Shown one piece after another: positions 1 to 5,911 of a DNA stretch of 7,036 nt (position 1 is the first letter of the stretch; every line of letters begins with the position of its first letter). Origin of the DNA: an uncultured Pseudomonadota bacterium (GTDB lineage: Bacteria; Pseudomonadota; Gammaproteobacteria; Burkholderiales; SG8-39); contig CAIVVS010000134.1 in NCBI GenBank assembly GCA_903909415.1, positions 1 through 7,036 of the forward strand. The letters run 5' to 3'. The translations under genes and the position numbers were made by a program. The notes below the pieces were generated by a model. It saw only the letters and a program-made list of their open reading frames with translations, was not told the DNA's origin and made no database searches.

Positions 1-119
1 CCACCACGCCGGTGGCGGGATCGATCTCGACCTCGGCGATGTGGCAGCCGTTGGGCCAGGTCACGCCGATCTTGCTGGAGGTCTTCACGTCCAGCGGGTG
101 CGGGCCGCTGGCCGGCGCG
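1..119. repeat. 119-bp exact direct repeat, edge copy
   Basis: Positions 1-119 match 512-630 base for base (offset 511); the match breaks at 120 (g) versus 631 (t). The copy may continue past the left edge. It sits exactly where the stop codon of the molybdenum hydroxylase should be. Because 511 is not a multiple of three, the gene frame reads this copy out of register. It may be a contig-end assembly artefact or the start of a second unit of a 511-bp tandem duplication. Confidence 0.97.
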
Positions 120-2417
120 GGCGGCCTGGATCGCGGCCCAGACGCGCGCCGGCGTGGCCGGCATGTCGAAGTGGCTCACGCCCTCGGAGGCCAGCGCGTC
201 CAGGATGGCGTTCATCACGGTGGGCAGCGAACCGGTCACGCCGGACTCGCCCACGCCCTTGGCGCCCAGCGGGTTGGTCGCGGTGCGCACCGGGTGGTCG
301 ACCAGCTTGATGCCGTTCAGCAGGCCGGCGCGCGGCATCGGGTAGTCCATGAAGCTGCCGGTCAGCAGCTGGCCGGTCTGCGGGTCGTACATCGCATGCT
401 CGCCCAGCACCTGGCCGATGCCCTGCGCCAGCCCCCCGTGCATCTGTCCCTCGACCAGCTGGTGGTTGATGATCTCGCCCGCGTCATCGCAGGCGACATA
501 GGACATGAGTTCCACCACGCCGGTGGCGGGATCGATCTCGACCTCGGCGATGTGGCAGCCGTTGGGCCAGGTCACGCCGATCTTGCTGGAGGTCTTCACG
601 TCCAGCGGGTGCGGGCCGCTGGCCGGCGCGTGCTGCTTCACCAGGCTGACCAGGCTCACCGACTTGTCCGTGCCCTTGACGCGGTAGGCGCCGTCGCGGA
701 ACTCGAGGTCGGCCTCGGCCGCCTCCAGGTCCTCGGAGGCCAGCGCCATGCCCTTCTTCACCACCTCGTCCGAGCCGAGCTTGAGCACGCTGCCCGCGCC
801 GTGCGTGGAACGCGAGCCGCCGGTGCCGTTGCCCAGCAGGCGCACCGCCGGGTCGCCCTCGACCAGCTTCACCGTCTCCAGCGGCATGCCCAGCACGCCG
901 GCGACGATCTGCGCGAACGCGGTTTCGTGGCCCTGCCCGGAGGAATGCGACACGGTGTAGAGGTTCACCGAGCCGTCCTTGCCGAAGCGCAGCTCGACCT
1001 CGTCGGGCGCGCCGCCGGCGCCGGTGGACTCGATGCAGGAGGCCATGCCGCGGCCCAGCAGCCGCCCGCGCGCGCGCGCGCCGGCGCGGCGCTGGTCGAA
1101 GGCGGCCTTGTCGTTCCAGCCGGCCGCGGCCGCCGCGTCTTCCATCACGCCCAGCGGATCACCGCAGTCGTAGACCTGGTCGTTGACCAGCTTGTACGGG
1201 AACTTGTCCTTCGGGATGAAGTTGCGCCGGCGGATCTCCGCCGGGTCCAGGCCCATCACGCGCGCGGCCTCGTTGACCAGGCGCTCGGTGATCGCGGACA
1301 TGATCGGCCGGCCGGCGCCGCGGTAGGCGGCGATAGGCGCGGTGTTGGTCAGCACGAACTGGTTGCGGATGTAGGCCGCCGGGATGTCGTACACGCCCGT
1401 GATGGGCGCGCTGGCGCGCATGCTGATGAACGGGCCGGTGAACGCGCAGTAGGCGCCGAGGTTGGAATGGAAGTCGTAGCGCATCGCGAGGAAGCGGCCG
1501 TTCGCGTCCATCGCGATCTCGCCGGTGGACACCACGTCGCGGCCCTGCTCGTCGCCCAGGAAGGCCTCGGAACGGCTGCCCGTCCACTTCACCGGGCGGC
1601 CGAGCTTCTTCGAGGCCAGCGCGATCACCGCGTACTCGGGATACACGTTGGAGCGCATGCCGAAGCCGCCGCCGACGTCGCGCGCGACGATGTCCACCTT
1701 GTCCTCGGACACGCCGAGCACGCCCGCGAACTGGGCGCGCAGGCCGTTCACGCCCTGCGTGGTCGAGTACAGCGTCCAGCGGTCGGCCTTGGCGTCGTAG
1801 TCGCCGATCGCCGAGCGCGGCTCCAGCGGGCTGCCGGCGACGCGGTTGTTGTAGATGGTCAGGCGCGCGACCTTGGCGGCGCGGGCGAAGGCCTGGTTGG
1901 TGGCCTCCTCGTTGCCCTGGCCGAAGTCCATCACGCGGTTGCCCGGCACGTTGTCGTGCAGCTGGGGGGCGCCGGCGGCCAGCGACTCGGCGGCGCGGGT
2001 CACCGCGGGCAGGTCGCGGTATTCGACCGCGAGCGCCTCGACCGCATCCTGCGCGAGCACCGCGCTGTCGGCCACCACGCAGACCACGCATTCACCGACG
2101 AAGCGCACCTTGCGCTGCGCGAGCGCCGGACGATGCGGCTTGATCAGCGGCTTGCCGTCGCGCCCGTTGACCGCGAGTTGCGTCGGGAGCGAGTTGAAGC
2201 CGGCGGCGGCGATGTCCTCGCCGGTGAGCACCGCATGCACGCCCTTCATCGCGAGCGCCGCCGAGGCGTCGATGGCGAGGATGTCGGCGTGCGCGCGGTC
2301 GGCGCGCAGGAAGGCGGCATGCAGCTGGCCGGCGAGGTTGCGGTCGGAGGTGTAGCGGCCGGCGCCGGTGACCAGACGACGGTCTTCCAGGCGGCCGAGC
2401 AGGGTGTGCGCGGACAT
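1..2417 (-). CDS. Xanthine dehydrogenase family, molybdopterin-binding (large) subunit, CoxL form II-like; 3' end abnormal or partial
   Basis: This is the catalytic subunit of a molybdenum hydroxylase, which inserts water-derived oxygen into an aldehyde or N-heteroaromatic ring and passes electrons to 2Fe-2S and FAD subunits. Reading from ATG 2417 gives an uninterrupted frame. The N-terminal 'a/b hammerhead' region (about residues 10-130) includes GRLEDRRLVTGAGRY and KVRFVGECVV. The molybdopterin-binding part follows, with GGGFGM (249-254), AYRGAGRP (364-371), SSGQGHE (about 493-498), GNGTGGSRST, and GVGESG with the presumed catalytic Glu at 724. The loop AYRGAGR is the form II type; true CO dehydrogenases carry a Cys-containing AYRCSFR loop. 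Residues up to about 766 end in ARVWAAIQAA, a typical family C-terminus, and about 770-800 aa is usual. No stop follows: the frame enters the 119-bp repeat out of register and stays open to the edge. The ribosome binding site is weak (AGAAAG about 12 nt upstream). The FAD and Fe-S subunits are not in the window and could lie to the left. The substrate is unknown. Confidence 0.93.
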   Translation of the reverse strand, partial: MSAHTLLGRLEDRRLVTGAGRYTSDRNLAGQLHAAFLRADRAHADILAIDASAALAMKGVHAVLTGEDIAAAGFNSLPTQLAVNGRDGKPLIKPHRPALAQRKVRFVGECVVCVVADSAVLAQDAVEALAVEYRDLPAVTRAAESLAAGAPQLHDNVPGNRVMDFGQGNEEATNQAFARAAKVARLTIYNNRVAGSPLEPRSAIGDYDAKADRWTLYSTTQGVNGLRAQFAGVLGVSEDKVDIVARDVGGGFGMRSNVYPEYAVIALASKKLGRPVKWTGSRSEAFLGDEQGRDVVSTGEIAMDANGRFLAMRYDFHSNLGAYCAFTGPFISMRASAPITGVYDIPAAYIRNQFVLTNTAPIAAYRGAGRPIMSAITERLVNEAARVMGLDPAEIRRRNFIPKDKFPYKLVNDQVYDCGDPLGVMEDAAAAAGWNDKAAFDQRRAGARARGRLLGRGMASCIESTGAGGAPDEVELRFGKDGSVNLYTVSHSSGQGHETAFAQIVAGVLGMPLETVKLVEGDPAVRLLGNGTGGSRSTHGAGSVLKLGSDEVVKKGMALASEDLEAAEADLEFRDGAYRVKGTDKSVSLVSLVKQHAPASGPHPLDVKTSSKIGVTWPNGCHIAEVEIDPATGVVELMSYVACDDAGEIINHQLVEGQMHGGLAQGIGQVLGEHAMYDPQTGQLLTGSFMDYPMPRAGLLNGIKLVDHPVRTATNPLGAKGVGESGVTGSLPTVMNAILDALASEGVSHFDMPATPARVWAAIQAARAGQRPAPAGREDLQQDRRDLAQRLPHRRGRDRSRHRRG
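512..630. repeat. 119-bp exact direct repeat, internal copy inside the molybdenum hydroxylase gene
   Basis: This copy lies in the expected place in the large-subunit gene and encodes about residues 597-636 in frame (minus strand, from PASGPHPLDVK through IDPATGVV). It is therefore the original copy. The copy at 1-119 is the displaced one. Confidence 0.97.
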
Positions 2418-2468
2418 GGGAATGGGGCTTTCTGCGAACGGGCGTGCGAAGGATTGGTGCAGCGAACA

Positions 2469-2497
2469 AGAATAGCAGAGGCCCCGCGTGGCGGATA
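2469..2497 (-). promoter_or_regulatory. Possible promoter for the molybdenum hydroxylase gene
   Basis: On the minus strand, a TATTCT -10-like hexamer (2474-2469) is preceded by an extended TGC. Upstream with a 17-bp spacer is TTATCC (2497-2492), which matches only three positions of the -35 consensus. The element would start transcription about 45 nt before ATG 2417. It is an AT-richer island in a very GC-rich region. Proposed by eye only. Confidence 0.3.
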
Positions 2498-2516
2498 AAG
2501 CGGGCCCGCAGCCGGG

Positions 2517-2522
2517 TACACT
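2517..2522 (+). promoter_or_regulatory. Possible -10 element for the monooxygenase/Bug operon
   Basis: TACACT fits the TAnnnT -10 pattern and lies 54 nt before ATG 2577 in the divergent intergenic region. No good -35 hexamer is visible 16-18 bp upstream (GATAAA is nearest), so an activator-dependent promoter or a chance match are both possible. Confidence 0.2.
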
Positions 2523-2561
2523 CCCTGCCCCTGCGCCGATCGGATGCGCGCAGACAGGATT

Positions 2562-2566
2562 GAGGA
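2562..2566 (+). promoter_or_regulatory. Ribosome binding site deciding the monooxygenase start
   Basis: GAGGA lies 10 nt before ATG 2577. The alternative in-frame ATG at 2544 has no Shine-Dalgarno-like sequence in front of it and would add 11 charged residues before the FAD-binding strand, so 2577 is preferred. Confidence 0.65.
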
Positions 2567-2576
2567 TGGACGCAAC

Positions 2577-3779
2577 ATGAATTCAGGCAGTCCCGGACAC
2601 GCTTTGCCGGTGGCCATCGCCGGCGGCGGCATAGGCGGCCTCGCGGCCGCGTTGTCGCTCGCGCGCCGCGGCTTTCCCGCGGTGGTGCTGGAGAAGGCCG
2701 ACGCCTTCGGCGAGGCCGGCGTGGGCCTGCAGGTCGCGCCCAACGCGCTGAACGTGCTGCAGGGCCTGGGCGTGGGCGCGGCGGCGCAGCGCGACGCGCT
2801 GCTGATCGAGCGCATGCTGCTGATGGACGGCGTCACCGGCGAAACGGTGGTCGACATCCCCTGCGGCCCGCGCTTCCGCAAGCGCTACGGCAGCCCCTAC
2901 GCGGTGGCGCACCGCGCCGACATCCACGGCGCGCTGCTGGAAGGCTGCCGCGCCAACAGGCTGGTCGAGCTGCGCACCGGCGCGCTGGTCACGGGCTACG
3001 AGCACGCCAGCCACGGCGTGAGCGTGCGCCTCGCATCCGGCGAGGTCCTTCCCGCCGCGGCGCTGGTGGGCGCGGACGGGATCCATTCGAAGGTGCGGGA
3101 ACAACTCGTCGGCGACGGCGCGCCGCTCGCCTCGGGCGCGGTGATCTACCGCGCAGTGATCCCTGCGGCCGACATGCCCCAAGAGCACCGGCACCCCTAC
3201 CCCACCCTGTGGGCCGGCCCGGACACGCACATCATCTATTACCCGCTGCGCGATTGGTCCATGTTCAACTTCGGCGCGACCATCGTCACCGGTGAGCAGG
3301 ACATGGACGAGACCAGCGACGTGGCGCCGGAGCAGGTGCTGCCGCTGTTCGCCGCCAATTGCGAGGCGCCGATGCAGGTGATGCGCGCCGCAACATCCTT
3401 CCGCCGCTGGGTGATACGCCACCGGGCGCCGGTGGAGCGCTGGACCGATGGCGCCACCACGCTGCTCGGGGATGCCGCGCACGCCATGGTGCAGTACATC
3501 GCGCAGGGGGCGGCGCAGGCGCTGGAGGACGCAGCCTGCCTGGGCTGGTGCGCGCGCCGCGCCGGCGGCGACTTTGCGCAGGCTTTCATCGACTACGAGC
3601 GCCTGCGCATCCCGCGCACCGCGCGCGTGCAGATCGCCTCGCTGCAGATGCACCACCTGCTCCACGCCGCCGGCGCCGCGCGCCTGGCGCGCAACAACGT
3701 GTTCGAGGGCCGCAACGAGGCCAAGAACCTCGCGGCGCTCGACTGGCTGTACATGCCGCAACCCTGGATGGAAACATGA
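2577..3779 (+). CDS. FAD-dependent aromatic monooxygenase, 3-hydroxybenzoate 6-monooxygenase-like
   Basis: This is a 400-residue single-component class A flavoprotein hydroxylase. It is expected to use NAD(P)H and O2 to hydroxylate a phenolic acid in the cytoplasm; 3-hydroxybenzoate to gentisate is the best-matching reaction. Visible motifs are the dinucleotide-binding GGGIGG (residues 16-21) with the acidic strand end VVLEKA, the DG motif GADG (165-168), and the FAD-ribityl motif GDAAHAM (298-304). VQY with Gln306 follows, where many relatives have Pro. His218 and Tyr222 in THIIYYPLR, together with Gln306, line up with residues I recall as important in Rhodococcus 3-hydroxybenzoate 6-hydroxylase. 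The stretch MDGVTGE...PYAVAHRADIHGALLE also looks like that subfamily. Salicylate or 6-hydroxynicotinate hydroxylase are alternatives, but NahG- and NicC-like proteins usually have Pro at the Gln position. The stop overlaps the next start (ATGA), implying translational coupling. The length is normal and no damage is seen. Confidence 0.9.
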   Translation: MNSGSPGHALPVAIAGGGIGGLAAALSLARRGFPAVVLEKADAFGEAGVGLQVAPNALNVLQGLGVGAAAQRDALLIERMLLMDGVTGETVVDIPCGPRFRKRYGSPYAVAHRADIHGALLEGCRANRLVELRTGALVTGYEHASHGVSVRLASGEVLPAAALVGADGIHSKVREQLVGDGAPLASGAVIYRAVIPAADMPQEHRHPYPTLWAGPDTHIIYYPLRDWSMFNFGATIVTGEQDMDETSDVAPEQVLPLFAANCEAPMQVMRAATSFRRWVIRHRAPVERWTDGATTLLGDAAHAMVQYIAQGAAQALEDAACLGWCARRAGGDFAQAFIDYERLRIPRTARVQIASLQMHHLLHAAGAARLARNNVFEGRNEAKNLAALDWLYMPQPWMET

Positions 3780-4765
3780 CCCCGCTGCTCAAGCCCCTCA
3801 TCGGCGCCACCCTCGCCTTCGCCTGCATGCAGGCAGCGGCACAAGCCTGGCCCACGCGGGCGGTGCGCTTCGTCGTGCCCTCGGCGGCCGGCGGCGGCAC
3901 CGACATCGTCACCCGCGTGCTCGCCCAGAAACTGGCCGACACGCTCGGCCAGCCCTTCGTGGTGGAGAACCGCGCCGGCGCGGGCCAGATGATAGGCACC
4001 GAGCTGGTCGCGCGCGCCCCGGCCGACGGCTACGCCATCCTGATGGCATCCAGCACGCTGGCGATCAATCCGGTGATGTACCGCAAGATCAGCTACGACG
4101 CGGTGCGCGACTTCGCGCCTGTGACCCAGGTGGCCTCGCTGCCCAACGTGCTGGTGGCGCACCCCTCGCTGCCGGCGAAGACGGTGGCCGAGCTGGTGGC
4201 GCTGGCGAAGCAGAAGCCCGGCCAGGTGAACTATGCCTCGGCCGGCGTCGGCACCTCGCCGCACATGTCCATGGAACTGTTCAAGAGCATGGCCGGGGTG
4301 GACCTGGCGCACATCCCCTACAAGGGCACCGCGCCCGCCGTCACCGACGTGCTCGGCGGACAGGTGCCGGTGATGATGGCCAACGTGCTGACCGCGCTGC
4401 CGCACCTGAAGTCCGGCAAGCTGCGCGCGCTGGCAGTCACCGGCACGCGGCATGCGGAATCGCTGCCGGACGTGCCGACCATGGCCGAGGCCGGCGCCGC
4501 CTCGGGTCTGGTTCCGGGGCTGAAGGGCTATGAGGCGATCCAGTGGTACGGCGTGCTCGCGCCGGCCGGCACCGCGCGGGACATCGTGGTGAAACTGCAG
4601 GCCGAGGTCGCGCGCGCGCTGAAACTGGCCGACGTGCGCGAGCGCCTCGCCGCGGACGGCGCGGAACCGGTGGGCAGCAGCCCCGAGCAGTTCGCCGCGT
4701 TGATCCGCTCGGAGCTCGAGAAGTGGGCCACGGTGGCCCGCAACGCCGGGATCAAGCCCGAATAG
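3776..4765 (+). CDS. Bug/TctC-family tripartite tricarboxylate transporter substrate-binding protein (first of three)
   Basis: This 329-aa periplasmic solute-binding protein belongs to the Bug family (TctC-like, PF03401 type), whose members usually bind small carboxylates. A Sec signal peptide covers about residues 1-24 and ends in AAAQA before WPTRAVRFVVP. Ligand-loop and family motifs follow: AAGGGTD (37-43), VVENRAGAG, ADGYAILMAS, HIPYKGTAP in the second lobe, and WYGVLAPAGT near the hinge. Relative to the next two paralogues it has about eight extra residues (AASGLVPG region) before the GYEAIQWYG strand. The start ATG overlaps the monooxygenase stop as ATGA, and the only upstream Shine-Dalgarno-like sequence is a weak GGATGGA within the monooxygenase end. 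Expression is therefore probably coupled, linking its ligand to the hydroxylase substrate (inference). No TctA/TctB genes are seen. An ATG far upstream in the same frame is rejected because it runs through the monooxygenase. Confidence 0.94.
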   Translation: MTPLLKPLIGATLAFACMQAAAQAWPTRAVRFVVPSAAGGGTDIVTRVLAQKLADTLGQPFVVENRAGAGQMIGTELVARAPADGYAILMASSTLAINPVMYRKISYDAVRDFAPVTQVASLPNVLVAHPSLPAKTVAELVALAKQKPGQVNYASAGVGTSPHMSMELFKSMAGVDLAHIPYKGTAPAVTDVLGGQVPVMMANVLTALPHLKSGKLRALAVTGTRHAESLPDVPTMAEAGAASGLVPGLKGYEAIQWYGVLAPAGTARDIVVKLQAEVARALKLADVRERLAADGAEPVGSSPEQFAALIRSELEKWATVARNAGIKPE

Positions 4766-4770
4766 AATAC

Positions 4771-4807
4771 GCAGGACCACTTTCCCGCACACGCAACGGA
4801 GTCCTGC
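4771..4807 (+). promoter_or_regulatory. Inverted repeat enclosing the ribosome binding site of the second Bug gene
   Basis: GCAGGAC (4771-4777) and GTCCTGC (4801-4807) are perfect 7-bp complements separated by 23 nt. The GGAG Shine-Dalgarno sequence (4798-4801, 7 nt before ATG 4809) touches the right arm. Such a stem could reduce ribosome access or simply cap the upstream cistron. The long loop makes stability uncertain. Confidence 0.35.
4786..4798 (+). repeat. 13-bp shared leader motif, copy 1
   Basis: CGCACACGCAACG occurs here, just before the ribosome binding site of the second Bug gene, and again at 6934-6946 before the last partial gene. It is identical in both places. It could be a remnant of local duplication, a leader signal, or chance. 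Confidence 0.6.
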
Positions 4808-4808
4808 C

Positions 4809-5792
4809 ATGAACCGCCGACGCACCCTGCTCGCCTCCTGCCTCGCGCTCGCATTCGCCACGCTGCCGGGCGCCGCCCTCGCCCAGCAGGCGGGCTTCCC
4901 GAACAAGCCGGTGCGCCTGGTCGTGCCCTTCGGCGCGGGCGGCCTGTCCGACACCGTGGCCCGCGTGATCGGCCAGGCGCTCTCGACCAGCTGGAACCAG
5001 CAGGTGCTGGTCGAGAACAAGCCCGGCGCCGGCGGCATCGCGGCCAGCGAACAGGTGGCGAAGTCGCCCGCCGACGGCTACACCCTGCTGATGGCCGACC
5101 CGCAGCACCTGTCGATCAACCCGGCGCTGTATCCCAAGCTGCCCTATGACCCGATCAAGGACTTCGCGCCCGTCACGCTGGCCGCCTACGGCCCGCTGTT
5201 CCTGGCCGTGGGCGCGGACGTGCCGGCGAAGGCCTTTGCCGAGCTGGTCGCGCTGGCGCGCGCCAAGCCCGGCAGCCTGAACTACGGATCGGCCGGCTCG
5301 GGCAGCATCCACCACCTGTCGACCGAAAGCCTGAAGGCCGCGCTGAACGTCGACGTGGTGCACGTGCCCTACAAGGGCGCCGCGCAGGCGGTGCAGTCGC
5401 TGATAGCAGGACAGATCACCATGGCCTTCGCCGCTTATCCGGCGCTGGCGCCGCAGGTGAAGGCGGGCAAGGCGCGCATCCTCGCGGTCAGCACCGGCAA
5501 GCGCACGCGCCTGGCGCCCGACGTGCCGGCGCTGTCCGAACTCGGCGTCACGGGCTACGACTTCGCCGGCCAGATCGGCTTCGTCGCGCCGGCCGGCACG
5601 CAGAAGGACGTGATCACCAAGCTGAACGCCGACATCGTGCGCGTGCTGCGCGACCCGGCGATGGTGGAACGCATGGCCGGGCTGGGCATCGACCCGGTGG
5701 GCAACACGCCCGAAGAGTACGAGCGCCTGATCCGCTCCGACCTGGACAAGTTCGGGCGCGCGGTGAAGGTATCCGGCGCCAAGGCGGAGTAA
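4809..5792 (+). CDS. Bug/TctC-family substrate-binding protein (second of three)
   Basis: This 327-aa periplasmic carboxylate-binding protein has the same architecture as its neighbour. The signal peptide runs to about residue 25 (GAALA before QQAGFP). It begins MNRRRTLLA, and the RRTLL part fits a twin-arginine (RR-x-hydrophobic-hydrophobic) signal, so Tat export is possible; a simple Sec signal with a basic n-region is equally plausible. Motifs are PFGAGGLSD (40-48, with Ser-Asp in place of the Thr-Asp of the first copy), VENKPGAGG, ADGYTLLMAD, VPYKGAAQA and IGFVAPAGTQ. GGAG lies 7 nt upstream of ATG 4809 and supports this start. The gap to the preceding gene is 43 bp, consistent with the same operon. 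The ligand is unknown, and the substituted ligand loop suggests a ligand different from the first copy. Confidence 0.94.
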   Translation: MNRRRTLLASCLALAFATLPGAALAQQAGFPNKPVRLVVPFGAGGLSDTVARVIGQALSTSWNQQVLVENKPGAGGIAASEQVAKSPADGYTLLMADPQHLSINPALYPKLPYDPIKDFAPVTLAAYGPLFLAVGADVPAKAFAELVALARAKPGSLNYGSAGSGSIHHLSTESLKAALNVDVVHVPYKGAAQAVQSLIAGQITMAFAAYPALAPQVKAGKARILAVSTGKRTRLAPDVPALSELGVTGYDFAGQIGFVAPAGTQKDVITKLNADIVRVLRDPAMVERMAGLGIDPVGNTPEEYERLIRSDLDKFGRAVKVSGAKAE

Positions 5793-5806
5793 GCCACCGC
5801 GCAGGT

Positions 5807-5836
5807 CGGCGGGCAAGCCGCCGGCCACGTCGCCGG
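5807..5836 (+). other. GC-rich hairpin region after the second Bug gene
   Basis: Two alternative short stems are visible: CGGCGG (5807-5812) with CCGCCG (5818-5823), and CCGGC (5821-5825) with GCCGG (5832-5836). They share bases, so only one can form at a time. No T-run follows, so this is not a classical intrinsic terminator. It is the only structure seen in the 119-bp gap 5793-5911, which otherwise holds no gene. Confidence 0.3.
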
Positions 5837-5893
5837 AAGCGTGGCGCAACACGTCGCGCGGGAGCGCTGGTGTAGAGTCCTTCCTCGGTCGAA

Positions 5894-5905
5894 AAGGAGG
5901 AGGAG
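5894..5905 (+). promoter_or_regulatory. Very strong ribosome binding site for the third Bug gene
   Basis: AAGGAGGAGGAG ends 6 nt before ATG 5912 and offers overlapping matches to the anti-Shine-Dalgarno sequence. It decides for ATG 5912 over the in-frame ATG at 5936. The upstream TCCTC (5882-5886) could pair with GAGGA (5897-5901) and partly mask it. Confidence 0.75.
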
Positions 5906-5911
5906 ACCAGC

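Noticed and set aside
1..2417. Genuine aerobic CO dehydrogenase large subunit
   Set aside because: The active-site loop is AYRGAGR and lacks the Cys of the AYRCSFR loop of form I CO dehydrogenases.
12..2498. Very long open frame on the plus strand opposite the molybdenum hydroxylase
   Set aside because: Its translation is low-complexity (His, Arg, Ala, Gly rich) with no recognisable domain, and the minus-strand frame contains all the family motifs. High GC leaves antisense frames open.
2544..2576. Upstream ATG 2544 as the monooxygenase start
   Set aside because: No Shine-Dalgarno in front of it, and it adds a non-conserved charged extension; ATG 2577 has GAGGA at good spacing.
2583..3761. 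Minus-strand open frame opposite the monooxygenase
   Set aside because: A compositional shadow with no domain signature, while the plus frame has a complete set of flavoprotein motifs and a ribosome binding site.
3815..3826. Lipoprotein signal in the first Bug protein (Cys17 in LAFAC)
   Set aside because: The residues before Cys do not fit a lipobox (Phe at -2, Ala rather than Leu at -3), and a standard signal-peptidase I site (AQA) follows.
5807..5836. Intrinsic terminator after the second Bug gene
   Set aside because: Stems are short and mutually exclusive and there is no T-run; kept only as a structured region.
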